Below are positions 24,688 through 35,991 of a stretch of 64,000 nt of DNA, piece by piece. The translations under genes were made by a program, and so were the position numbers. This DNA comes from Flaccisagitta enflata. Lineage: Eukaryota > Chaetognatha > Sagittoidea > Aphragmophora. Where the stretch lies: contig OZ231126.1 in assembly GCA_965153355.1 (NCBI GenBank), forward strand, positions 107,384,001-107,448,000, given 5' to 3'. Position 1 is the first letter of the stretch. Each line of letters starts with the position of its first letter. Under the pieces are notes generated by a model, which saw only the letters and a program-made list of their open reading frames with translations, was not told the DNA's origin and made no database searches.

Positions 24688-26217
24688 ATGTCAAGAGAAC
24701 CGCAGACGTCTGCGGCAGCTTCAGCTCAACTTCCCGAAGTAGATCGTCAAAAACATCGTCCACAGCAAGATGCTGCAAAACTAGCAGAACAGCAACGTCT
24801 ATTTCAGCAGAATCAGTTCGAATTGCGCGCAGTAAAGGCTCAATTGGCTGAGCTGCAGAAGCATCAGTACGTCCGTCAAGATTTTGATGCGCCTAAATTC
24901 CATCAGCATCAACAACAGCAGCAAAACGACGACGAAGGGTGGTTTGTAAAGACCACGAAGAGAAAATCTCCGGTGAAAGTGGGAGGTCAATACGTCTGCA
25001 TCAATCCTCCTCCCACATATCACGACGTCGTGCATTCCCATGATGTTCCAACAGTCCGTCAACCGGAAGTGGGGATGCAGTTCTCGCAGAACGAGGCGTT
25101 GGAGACTTTTCTGAAGAGAGCTTCTGACGACAATCGAATGCGGGCGAGAGAAGTCGGCTTGAAGGTGATGGAGAAAGGAAGGCCCGACAAGCCGCTGCAG
25201 GAGCTCTCGTCGACGGACTACATGATGTGGAAACGCAAATTCAAAGACGCTGCGAAACACGAGGGATTGACCAAGATGGATATCCTGGCAGAATTACCAA
25301 AATGGTTTTCTGGGCCGGCGAAGGAGATAATTGAAACGGCGGCGATTGGTGCGACAGAAAGAGTGGCAGAGGAGGAGGTGAGCGCTGCCTTTAAAAAAAT
25401 GGACATCCTGTTCATGGCAAGCCGCGCCAACATCCCAGCGCTATTTCACGAGATCACTGCCGAATCAAGGATCTCATCTGCTGATCACAAGAAACATTTC
25501 CATCTCGCGTCAAGGCTGCAAAAGACGAAGAGAATTGCGCAGACATGTGGAGAATTGCCACAGTGTTACAGACGAGATCTGTTGCAAGAGATCTTGAATA
25601 AGAGAGTGCCACACTTGGCGGACAAGTTTTGGGAAAAACATCATCATTATGAATTGCAGGGCATCCCTTTCTCATTCGACAACCTAGTTGATTTGATTGA
25701 GACTTGGGCTGTCATCCAACGCAACAAGGGAGTGGAAAGTAAGCCCGCGGCGGTGGCAGCAGTGGCGACGGGTGAATCTCCACCAGCCTATAATGATGTT
25801 GTGACCAATGGGAAGCCAAAGGTGCAGTCGACGGAACGCTGCAACGTCTGCAGTGGGATGCATCCGACGGAAGAGTGCAATCAACTCCTTTCCCTTGACG
25901 TCGATGCGAGAGTCCAGAAGTTGGCTTCATGCCGACTTTGTTTCCATTGCTTCACCAGTGGGCACTCGGCAAAGGGTTGTGCGAACAGACCAACCTGCCA
26001 AACTTGCAAACAACGACACGCCACCATTCTCCACGGACGCACATGGGTGAAGAAGGGCGAGGGTAAAGAGGCGAAGAAGGGAGGAGAGAGATCCAACAAA
26101 GGCATTCCATTCGCCAATTTCGACAAATCCTCCGACGCCTCCACCACTCCAGCTTCAACGCCAACACCCTCGACCACCACGGAATCGAATGTCATCACTC
26201 CGACCGTCGAGGCATGA
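24688..26217 (+). CDS. BEL/Pao Gag-like protein with zinc knuckles
   Basis: A Gag-type nucleocapsid polyprotein of 509 residues. It has a Gln-rich helical N terminus (about 1-80), a central helical capsid-like region (about 150-350) and Cys/His clusters near residues 380-455: CNVCSGMHPTEEC, CRLCFHCFTSGHSAKGC and CQTCKQRHATILH. This array is characteristic of BEL/Pao Gag. Two PPxY motifs are present, PPTY at 108-111 and PPAY at 365-368. The ORF ends at a TGA (26215-26217) and the same frame stays open beyond it into the protease and RT, so Gag-Pol may once have been one ORF or used readthrough. Confidence 0.75.
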   Translation: MSREPQTSAAASAQLPEVDRQKHRPQQDAAKLAEQQRLFQQNQFELRAVKAQLAELQKHQYVRQDFDAPKFHQHQQQQQNDDEGWFVKTTKRKSPVKVGGQYVCINPPPTYHDVVHSHDVPTVRQPEVGMQFSQNEALETFLKRASDDNRMRAREVGLKVMEKGRPDKPLQELSSTDYMMWKRKFKDAAKHEGLTKMDILAELPKWFSGPAKEIIETAAIGATERVAEEEVSAAFKKMDILFMASRANIPALFHEITAESRISSADHKKHFHLASRLQKTKRIAQTCGELPQCYRRDLLQEILNKRVPHLADKFWEKHHHYELQGIPFSFDNLVDLIETWAVIQRNKGVESKPAAVAAVATGESPPAYNDVVTNGKPKVQSTERCNVCSGMHPTEECNQLLSLDVDARVQKLASCRLCFHCFTSGHSAKGCANRPTCQTCKQRHATILHGRTWVKKGEGKEAKKGGERSNKGIPFANFDKSSDASTTPASTPTPSTTTESNVITPTVEA

Positions 26218-26403
26218 CTGGCGGCGACGGCCGCGTCGAGATCTGTCTCATCCATCGACGACGTCGTCCGTCCTATCGTTCCTGTGGTGATTGTAAATTG
26301 TGTGTCTGGAAAAGAGAAAACAATCTGTGCTATGATAGATAGTTGAGCAGATCGAGATGTCATCAGCCACGATATCATCAAAGATCTGCGCATTTCGACA
26401 AAT
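26218..26403 (+). pseudogene. BEL/Pao aspartic protease remnant with TGA at active site
   Basis: In the same frame as Gag and RT, this linker resembles the start of a retroviral-type aspartic protease. An ICAMIDS segment is followed directly by a TGA (26344-26346), where the family has the Gly/Ala of the D-S-G or D-T-G active site. ADRDVIS...IIKDL follows. Only one substitution (for example GGA to TGA) is needed to explain the stop. Confidence 0.55.
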
Positions 26404-28200
26404 ATGGTCCAAATGAAAGTGATTACAGTGGACAATTGTGTGACTGAAAACCGTCTTTTAGCGTCATTCACTCTTCGCTCTACCGATTCAAGTTACATCA
26501 TCGATGTCAGCGATGCTTTGGTAGGGGACATCTTAACGAGTGAAAAAGATATTCCTCCATTTCTCCGCGACCTCTCCGACCAATCTCACGTCAGAGGCAT
26601 TAAATTCCCAGAGGCGACGGGAGGCGTCAAAATGATCGTTGGCGCCGCTTATTCGGACGCCGCTATCGCTCAAGAGTGTCGTCGAGGTCCTCCAGGGTCT
26701 TTAACGTGCTTCAGATGCAACTTCGGTTGGACAGTCAGCGGTAAAACTGGAAAGAAAGGTTTAGACGTCGCATCTATTAACGCTATTTCGGCCGATAATC
26801 ATGATTTACATGAAAAATTCGACCGAATCTTCTATCACGATTATGGATCAGTTGTTTCCTCTGAAGAAATGGGCGATTGGATTGAAAACATTCGCGCCTG
26901 TAAAACGCTGGAAAAGAAGATCTATTTCTGCAAAAAGACAAAGAAATACTTTGCGCCTGTGACATGGAAATTCGAATTCGAAAAGATTATGGAGATACTA
27001 CGCAAAGTGAAGTCCCGGCCAACAGCCATGAAGCGGCTCGTCAACCAGCGCTTCCGCTTCAATCGCGATCCGGCCTTCAAAGAGCGTGTCTTCAAGGAAG
27101 TTGAGAAGTTCTATGAAACGGGTGTGGCGGTTGAGATTGACAGCATCGACGACGACGAGGACATCGTTAAACCAAGATGGTATCTTCCGCTTCACATAGT
27201 GGAGTTGAGAGGCAAAACCCGAGTTTGTCATGACGCGAGGGCCGCCACCGACGGAGTTTGTTTGAACGACCTGTTGGTAGGGGGACCAAATCTGATGAAC
27301 AGTTTAATGGATATCCTCATGCGCTTTCGACAATGGAAAATTGCCTTTATGTGTGATATAAAGGCGTTTTACCATCAGATCAGAGTTCACCCTGATGACG
27401 CTGATCTCTTCAGATTCCTATGGTTCAAGGATAGAAGCCTCCGCCTTGCGATAATGAATCTGTTCCTTTCTCACGTCTTCGGAAGTCTATCAAGCTCATG
27501 CGTAACTGGTTTCACCGCTAGACATCATGCCAACGTCATTAAACCATATTACCCTTCCAATGTCTACGATTTTATTCGTCATGGATTTTACGTCGACGAC
27601 GAAAGTGGAGGTGGCGATACGGTTGACGAGGCACTGGAGTTGAAGACAGGGGTGAAGTCAGCCATGGGCGACGGTGGATTCGAATTGACGAAATGGAAGA
27701 GCAACGCGCATCAGCTCATGGAGGGAGATCCTAACATCGCCATTCCCATCGCAGACAAGCAAGATTTCGACGACAAGCCGACGAAAGTGTTGGGAGTCTC
27801 GTGGCTTCCGGCTGAGGATGCCTTTGTCTTTATCTGCGATGAAGAATACAAAACGATGAGAGCGAAGACACCACGTCAATTGGTCTCCATGCAAGCCAGA
27901 CTCTACGATCCGCTAGGCCAAGTCAATACATTGGAAGACGGCACCTTCAACTTTGCTGTCCCCAAAAGAAGGGATGGGATTCCGAGCTCGACGATACACT
28001 GGAAGAGTCTTTCTTCAAGTATACCTCTTCTTGGCCACTTCTCTCACAATATCGGGTCAAGAGGTGGTGGAATGGTGAGACTGATACCGCGGATATCATC
28101 TCTGTCACCATTGAGCTCTTCTGCGACGCGGCGCCAAAAGGTGGATTTGGCGCTGTGGCTTATCGTCGTCAAGTCAATCGTGACTTATCAGTGCACGTGA
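26404..28200 (+). pseudogene. BEL/Pao reverse transcriptase, C-terminally frameshifted
   Basis: Pol segment in frame with Gag, open for about 598 codons. BEL/Pao RT landmarks: WYLPLHIVE (compare YLPHHGV), KTRVCHDARAAT, LNDLLVGGPNLMNSLMDIL, FRQWKIAFMCDIKAFYHQI and RFLWF. The polymerase motif is FYVDD at residues 395-399 with the Asp pair 398-399. Then come VLGVSWLP and RQLVSMQARLYDPLGQV. After about 27940 the frame stops resembling the family, and homology resumes in another frame (VAYRRQ..., 28155 on), so there is at least one frameshift. The annotated ATG is simply the first Met after the in-frame TGA at 26344; the natural product would be a Gag-Pol polyprotein. Confidence 0.8.
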
Positions 28201-28415
28201 CCATCCTTGGATCCAAATCCCACGTGGTGCCCCTCAATCCGAAAAGAGCGTCTCATCACAATAGTGTACCTCGTGTGGAGATCGTCTCGGCTGAAAAGGC
28301 AATTCAGCTCAAGCGGTTCGTCAACAAGACTCTGAAGCTGCAGGAGAAGAACATCCGACTGTGGTCAGATTCGGAATCCGCTTTGAAGATGATTTCCCCG
28401 TCGACTCGGCCGTAA
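28155..28415 (+). pseudogene. BEL/Pao RNase H-like remnant
   Basis: A frameshifted continuation of Pol. It contains SKSHVVPLNPKRASHHNSV, PRVEIVSAEKA and LWSDSESALKMI, matching the BEL/Pao pattern S-K-x-x-V-x-P-L / P-R-x-E-L / W-x-D-S-x-x-A-L-x-W-I of the RNase H-like region. It ends abruptly near 28405, with no integrase downstream, so the element is truncated. Confidence 0.7.
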
Positions 28416-29655
28416 CCGTTATTTCTTTGTTGGCGGTGGCCAAATTGATGGTATTTTTCGATGACTTTTGCCGCGTCCTCGTCGTCGACGGCTTTGGCGC
28501 CATCTCTTGCCTCGACGCCGCCTCTTGTGGGCTGTGGTGCCAAATGCCTCTCTTATTTCGGACCATTATACGTGAGTGTCTTTTGATTTTTGTCTCTCAG
28601 TAGTGTTGGTTGATACTTTCAAGTTTCTATGTTTTAACTTCGTGATTCTCTCAGAGAGAAACGGAAATTGATTAATTTCAATATCTGGAATAAAAGAATC
28701 ATGAAAAAATAGAATTCTAAGCGAAACTTGAATCAATCAATATTGTTGCAACAAAACTGTTAAGTACGCGAGAGACAAATTGAGACACAATTGATCACAA
28801 ATGGAGGTCAGCGTTTTTATTGAATACTTTTGAGATTTGTGCCCCTTTTGCTCAAAATACATGATTACTCTCTTAATTTCATATTTACTAATCATAATAA
28901 ATTCATATTCTAATCAAGCTAATTACTGTCTGATAAAAATTCGAAAGTATTTTATGATATCTTTCTACTTTCCTAATTTTTGTGGATTCATATAAGTAAT
29001 CATGTATTGTGGATATTTCAAACCCTGAGCTGTTTGTGTTAGTTTACCAGAAAATGATAAAAACATTTATTAATTGATGGATGAGAGTTTTAATTTACAG
29101 CGAGAGCATAATTCTAGTTGTTTTTGATCATGTCTTATCATGGTCATGTTTTATCATTACACTCTGTTTCTGGTCATTATTCCAGCCTTAACACAATATT
29201 ATCACAGCTTTATCACAGGATTACCACAGCTCTATCACAGGGTTGTCATTATTGACATGGATATATCACAGGTTACTCTTAGCTTATCACAGCACTCGTT
29301 TATCGACTGTAATGCTGCTGAGTACTATTTTTAAAAATCTAAGTACTCATTATTCTTTCATGTGTTAAAAGTTAACTAATTTAACTACACATCCTCGGCA
29401 TCATATAAACAAGGGCAATCGGCTATGCTGGATTTTTGATCATGAATCAATAGTAATTTTGAGCATTTAACAGTTCAACGAAAACAAACGGTTTTGATTC
29501 GCTGCAATGAGATTTCCTATTTCGAGTCTTGCTACTGTGAGATTCGTTAAAGTTAAGCGTGTTTTGAGTAATTGTTTTTGAGTGATTTTTCTGCATCAAC
29601 TTTCGTTTCGAGCGTGGTAGGGTGATTACGACCCATTTTCCAATTGTTTTCCTTT
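28416..29655. other. AT-rich intergenic sequence
   Basis: No supported gene. On the minus strand 28566-28321 an ORF starting ATGGTCCGAAAT is open for 81 codons but overlaps the RNase H remnant and is unrecognised. A TATCACAG-type short repeat recurs at about 29195-29300. Confidence 0.5.
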
Positions 29656-31456
29656 CTAACCCAGCACAGGGTCGAAGGAAAGCGCATCTCCGAAGATATT
29701 GTCGTACATCAGCCGGACATGTGACTGCGCCTGATGTTGCTCTTCGTCCTCATCCTCGTCATCTGATTTCCTCGCCCAATCATTTGGAAGGTATTTTTCC
29801 TTCGAGATTTTGGCGATTCTTTCTGCGCATTTGATATAATCCTCGTGGTTTTGTTTGGATTCCTTGACGATCTGTTGCTTTATCATCTCCAGAGTCAGTT
29901 TGCGGATCCATGCTTCCTCCCATTCTTTGTCAAGTTCCCAGTTGATGTTGAAACGGCGGCGGTGGACTCCCTCTATGCCCATCTTCTTTGCCGCCTCCAT
30001 AAAGGTTTCGTCCTTGGATCTCATCCTGGTTTGCGCAATGGCCTTTTTCCCCAATTCTTCGAGGATTTCCGTGTAAACATCACTTTGGATTTTGGCTCTT
30101 TCCATGTCCAATTTAGGTATCCCTAATTCATCAAGTGGGTTGAGTTTCCATGATTTCTTGAAATTTTTGTTTTTATGTTGTTTGATGAGTCTGTCCATAT
30201 CCTCATTCTTGATTTTCAACTTCAACAATTCAGCCTCTTTTGCTCTCAACTTTTCCTCCAGGATGCGGATTTGGACTTCTTTGTCGCTTGTTGCGGGTGG
30301 AATAGCCTTTGAGTATTTCGGCACAGCGCCGGTTGGATTTCCGGTGGCGCAAGATGGCCCGGCGCCGCTCACGACGTTGGCTGCTGGCATTGGTGTGTCC
30401 GGCGCCAATAGCGAGGGTCCCTTTTGGATGATGGCTGGATCCGAGAGATTCTGCTGCGCGGCTTCGTCGGCCGCCGTCGCCAGAGTGATGAACATTTCCT
30501 CCAAGCTTGGCAGCTTGTCATCGCTGGTGTCGACGGCGCCCAACTCCCCCTGAGGTTGGATCTCGGCGTTGTTTGTGCAAATGGATGGCTCGGCGGCAGC
30601 GACAATCATTCTCGACGATGTTATTGTCGCCGTTGTCGTTGTCGTTGTTGTCATCATCATCCTCGCAGTTCACCACCGGCATGTCGTCGTTGTTGGACGG
30701 TAAGAGTTGGTCAAAGATGATTTGACCCGCGTTGCTTTGATCATACTTGGTGCTTTGGAAAAATGAGCGCGCATCCTCGATGTTGGGGATGTATGCAACC
30801 TTGATGAAAGTCTGGTTGTCGTCGTTACACGACACTACCTTTTTTATTGAACCATGGATGTCGTTGTTGATGAGTTTGCTATCCAATTTGTTGATCTCGT
30901 CTTCATCGACAATCAAATTTGATTCACAGGTTTCTTCATGGATGTTTTCTTCCCATTAATCGAGGGTTTGTTGACGCTCCTCCTCCTGCGTGGATGAATC
31001 CGCCTCGCCCAAGCCGGGGTTGACGTCGATGGAGCAAATCCGCATCGCCCCCTGCAACTCCTCCTCATCTGAGTCGCTAGGTGAGTTTGACGGCGCTGCC
31101 CGTCCGTCTTCATCGTGTTCCATTTGCTGTCTGGTCATGAATCTGAAGATCTGTTCAAGGGCATAACGGATTCTTGTCTGATGGAGGAATTTGTCTTTTG
31201 TACATTCATTCCTCTTCTTAGGAACCATAGGAAAGTCGTTGTAGACTGATGATAGCATTTCGCAACTGAAGGGTTCACAAGCAAAGACTAAGAAATAAAA
31301 TGAACCGCCTTCCAGTTTGGTCAGCAGTCCCCTCGGCGTTTCACCCCATTTGACGTTGATTGATTTGGCCGCAGTATTTGAGAAATAATCCCCTTCATGG
31401 TCAAACAATAACTTTATTGTCTTCCCGGGATTTGATTTGCAAATAAGATGCACCAT
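29656..31456 (-). pseudogene. Broken gene of unknown function, coiled-coil protein
   Basis: Starts at an ATG (31456) and reads 166 codons to a TAA at 30956. The same frame stays open to 30518, and homologous-looking sequence then continues one frame over (30660-29656), so one nonsense codon and one frameshift near the Asp/Asn triplet repeat (30600-30665) interrupt what was a protein of about 590 residues. Visible features: a globular-looking N terminus (KLLFDHEGDYFSNTAAKS), acidic and Ser-rich linkers, a coiled coil (RILEEKLRAKEAELLKLK region), a basic C-terminal helix-rich part and a final acidic tail. I do not recognise the family. The layout could fit a viral phosphoprotein-like or retroelement protein, but that is only a guess. 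Confidence 0.4.
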
Positions 31457-33010
31457 TATGACATGGAGAAAGATAAAAGTAAATTAGCTAGTCACATGAT
31501 TTTTGCATATAATTTTACATCGAATACTCTCATTTTTGACCAAAAATGTGTTCTGCTGGCAAAATAGATATCATATTGTCACTTCCCAGGCAGATGATAT
31601 TCTTGTGGGCTCATAAGAGTCCTAACTGAAGTGATCTCTCTTAAAGAAAAATAAGAAAATCTCAAAAAACCGCTGTAATGATCCAGACATCACGACTTCT
31701 TTACACTGTTGACGACACATATTGTGGTTTCAGTTCCTGTTTTTGGATAAAATTGACTCAGGCTATCATAAGGTTTGTGTGAAAAAAATTGTCACCCTTA
31801 TCTTAAAAATCTTAATGCTAAAATGAAAATAAATAAAGAAATAGCCGAAATGTAATGAAAAATGAAAAATTTTGGCAAAAATTGATTCTGCTCTGATTTG
31901 GCGCACTTTCCGATGGCGCAGCGCCACAAGATTTTAGGACAAGTTAACTGGATGTGTCATCCACTTGCAGTTCAAATTTCATCTCCCTGCGACCATTTTA
32001 ACATGCGTTTTTACAATTTTTTTGTTGAGATGTGTGGCAATCAAGGGTTTCGGAAAAAAATATTTTGGAATTTGAGAATCAAGAATACGAAAAACCAAGA
32101 ACAATTTTGCATTCCCAAAAACATGAGCACCTAGATATTGGATTTTGCCAGGTGCTGATGTTTTTTGTTTTTGCAGTTTTTAATTTTTTATGCAAATTCT
32201 TGATTCTCAATGAGACATGTCGGAATGACAAAATTATGAATTTCTCCTTAACACTTGATCTAAATACTGATGAGCACAAATTGAGGCTCTGAGGGTCCCC
32301 ATGAGTGGCCAGGTGGCTCAATTAGATCCAGGGTCATGCAGAGAGGGGTCACCCCTATCTCAGATAGGGGCCCAGGCCCTAGGGGGGCTTAAGGGCCCTC
32401 TAATGTATAAGAAAAAAAAAGAAAAAATAGACAGGCAAAAAATCACTTGAGCAATTTTCTATGCGGTAAAAGAACAATGTAAGGGGGGGGGGGGCAGGTT
32501 TGACCAGAGAAGTCAATCGGGGGAGGGGTGTTATTTCTCTCTACAGCCCTGATTAGATCTTAGGGGGCTAATATGCTGGTACAAACTCTAAATCAAGCAA
32601 GGATTATACATCATTCACAGTTCCTGAATTCCTGTCACAAGATTGTGGGCTGAGAGCAGGGATGAGTTTTCATCCAGGGAACAGATGCAGGAGGGGGGGG
32701 AGCGGCTTTACAGAGCCCAAGAGCCTAAGAGGGTTGATTTCAGGTTCTAAAGACTAGATTTTAGACCTGGACGGTCTAGATTGGGGCTTCATGCATGTGA
32801 GGGCTGCTCTTAGGATAGAAGTCTCTCTCAGTCTTTATTGAATTCAGAAATTTATGGCTTCGGAGGGCACTTTTCAGGCTTAAAGGGATGATTTTTAGCT
32901 TATTTCGGGCTAGTTTCAGGCTCTAGAACAAGATTTCAGGCCTCAATAGGCTTTAATGGGACTTCAGGTCTCGAGAGGAGGGAGAAAGATAGACAGACAT
33001 GAAGAGGGAC
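31457..33010. other. Intergenic sequence without recognisable gene
   Basis: AT-rich to about 32290, then G/T- and C/T-rich degenerate repeat text (AGGCC, GGGCTT, a G run at 32486) to 33000 that may be the remains of a minisatellite-bearing element. No ORF is supported. Confidence 0.5.
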
Positions 33011-33014
33011 ATCC

Positions 33015-33108
33015 GAAAGAGTGAAATGAAGAAAGAAACAAAAAAGAAAGAAAAAAAGAAAGAAAGAAAGAAAAAAAGAAAGAAAGAGAGAGAATGAGAG
33101 AAAGAAAG

Positions 33109-33179
<71 letters not shown>

Positions 33180-33600
33180 AAAAAAAGAAAGGAAGAAAGA
33201 AAGAGATAGAGGAAGAAAGAAAAAAAAACTAAGAAAGAAAGAAAGAAAGACAGAAAGAAATAAAGAAAGAAAGAAAGAAAGAGATAGAGAGGAAAAAAGA
33301 AAAAATAAGAAAGAAGGAAAGGAAGAAAGAAAGAAAGAGAGAAAGAAAGAAAGAAAGAACGAAATAAAGAAAGAAAGAAAGAAAGAAAAAAAGAAACGAG
33401 AGAGACAGAAACGAGAAAGAAAGAAACAAGAAATAAAGAAACGAGAAAGAAAGAAACCAAAAAGAAAGTAACAAGAAGGAAAGAAATGAAAAATAAAGTT
33501 CTAAAGGAGAAAGAAAGAAAGAAAGGTGAAAAAAAGAAAGAAGAAAGAAAGAAAAAAAGATTGAAAGAAAGAGAGAAAGAAACGAGAAAGAAAACGCACA
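33015..33600. repeat. (AAAG)n microsatellite
   Basis: About 580 bp of imperfect AAAG tetranucleotide repeat with CGAGA variants towards the end. Lys/Glu- and Phe/Leu/Ser-rich ORFs across it are artefacts. Confidence 0.97.
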
Positions 33601-35160
33601 TTTATGATGGTGCAGTTGTTATTGGGTGTGTGTGTTTGTGTTGGAGTGCAGGCCAGGAGTTGGGGTTGGGGTAAGGCTGAGGGTTGGATGGCCCTGCCCA
33701 CCGGTCTGCAACGATATTGTGACCCCGCATTACTTATTTTTTAAATGCGACAAAGCACTTCTATAACTGGCTGTGTCTGTTGTTCAGTCGGTTGGTCGGT
33801 TGGTTGGTCAGTCGGTCAGTAGGTCAGTTGGTAACACATTCGTTGAAACAATCCACACGTCACACCTATTGGCCTACTTGGCCTTGTTCATTCATGAATG
33901 CTTTTTAGTCGCTTGCTAAGCAACTGATCAGGGGGTATGTTCATTGGTTGGGAGCAACTCTAAAAGAGCCTTTCTCATTGAGAGGGAGTGTTGATGGGAT
34001 AGAAGGATGCGCCACTTTTCCTGCCCGCCCACATAACAGCCCCCAACCACCCACATAACTGCCCCTGTCCACCAGAATAACTGCATCTGTCCCTTCAAAG
34101 TGATTCCGTATTGGTCCTGTTTCCGTCCTTGTTTTTGTCCTGTGCAAATGTCTAGCATGTGCATCTGTTCAATCCACGCCCCTGCCCTTCCATGAATAAG
34201 ACTAATGTGTCGGTCGGTGGGTTGCTCAGCCCTCTATTTGGTTCAGAATTAAGGATTGCTATCGATAAGAAAAGCAGAAAAAAAATAGTTATCATTCATG
34301 GCTGAATTGAAATCTTATCTCATTAAATCAACTCAAACATTTGTAAGAGTTTTATCCGGTTGTTTCCATGGCATTCTACGACCTTGATTTTTTTCGTAAA
34401 CAAATCTCCCCAATGCGTTTTTAAGAAAACTATAACTAGAAAAGTCTGCTGAAAAAAAGAAAGAAAAAGAGCGCAAGAAAAGCTTACCGTGGGTACTGTC
34501 CATGATATTTTTTCCATTTATTCTTCTGCTTAAAAATTGAAAAACCGCATGACCTAATCATTTGTAATAGTATAGGGTAATACCCCAATTCTAAGCTCTT
34601 GCAGTGAAACGATCTCTTGCTCATGTCTATGAATGAAAGAATGAATGAATGAGTGAATGAATGAGTGAATGAATGAGTGAATGAATGAATGAATGAATGA
34701 ATGAATACGCATACAAAGTATGGATGATAGAAGTTATAGACAACTGCTGAATGTGTAATTGCAAACTAATATCCAGATTATAACAATCAAATAATAACAG
34801 GATAAAAAAATGCACAAAAAAATGTTTTTTTATTGCTTTTATTGACTTATATTTAAGCAAATTAATAAAGAATTTTATAAAAATTGGATATTTTATATAA
34901 ATATAATAACAATAAATAATAAATAAACAATAAATAATAACAATAAATATAATAACAATATTTTGAAGTATTTTCTTATTGAATATACTTGAAAAATATA
35001 AAAAAATCTCATTATATTGTGAAAATCATTATTAGATATTGAATTATCAATATTTAGCTAATTAAAATAGATTTTGCATTAATTTTTTTTGTTTTGTAAT
35101 CAGAGAGTGATATACTATGCCACCATAAAGAAAAAAAATATTTCATGACATTTTGATTTT
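33601..35160. other. Intergenic: GGTC/GGTT repeats, (GAAT)n, very AT-rich block
   Basis: A GGTCGGTTGG-type tetranucleotide tract lies at about 33785-33835, (GAAT)n at about 34630-34705, and an extremely AT-rich block (ATAATAACAATAAATAA) at 34860-35060. No gene is supported. Confidence 0.6.
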
Positions 35161-35991
35161 TTAACCTGGGTGACTACCAAATTTCACGCGATCTTGCACC
35201 GTGTATAAATTGTTGGTGATCTTGAGGGCGAATGTCAGTCTGTCTGCTCCTTTCAACTCTTCGTAGATTTTGACCCAGTAGGATTTGTCCATGTGTCGTT
35301 CTCTCTCTCGCGGAGAAGAAAAAGTTGAACGGCCGAGAATATCCTTCTCTTCGATTGTGAGATTGTGACTTGCTGTCATTCTCCATCTTGATTGAGCACC
35401 CATAGATCTTAGATCGATAAAGATAGGGGTCTATGTCCACGGGACTGACCATGACAGACACCTATAGTACCCCATGGGGCATCAAAAAGACGTGGAGGCA
35501 AGTTTTTAAAACTCAGGGTTTTCCTTCTACTTCGTTTTACCTCTGGAAAGCATCAGTGAACCATTTTTCACAAAATGTAGTGGAAGGACTCAACTTTGTT
35601 GGCTCATATATCCTAAACTAATTGAGCTAATGAGCTCAATTTAGGCTCATTTTAAAGAGCTGACACAGCTCTTTAAAATGAGCCTAAGTTGAGGTCAGTA
35701 GCTCAATTCGTTTAGGAGCGACAGTCTTCCAAAGTTGATGTTATTTTTAGAATAATGGCAAAAAACCCTTACAACTTTGTCAGCTCATATCTCCCAAACG
35801 AATTGAGCTACTGAGCTCAATTTGGGCTCATTTTAAAGAACAGGCACAGCTCTTTAAAATGAGCCTAAGTTGAGGTCAGTAGCTCGATTCGTTAAGGAGC
35901 GAGAGTCTCTCAAAGTTGAAAAATTTTTAAGATAAACGTTGATAAATGCTTAAGATAAGATAGACTCACCAATGTAACCTCGTCCGTTTTT

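Noticed and set aside
26404-28200. Host gene reading
   Set aside because: RT motifs, frame continuity with a zinc-knuckle Gag and a frameshifted RNase H show a BEL/Pao element.
24688-28415. Complete, active retrotransposon
   Set aside because: No integrase, no identified LTRs, two stops and at least one frameshift.
33094-33701. Lys/Glu-rich and Phe/Leu/Ser-rich ORFs, including one of 221 codons
   Set aside because: Translation of the (AAAG)n tract; the same applies to 38367-38787.
35174-35461. Independent 95-codon ORF
   Set aside because: Its first part lies in the transposon terminus, which is duplicated in inverse at 40730-40866; the other frame (35403-35161) fits the interrupted gene better.
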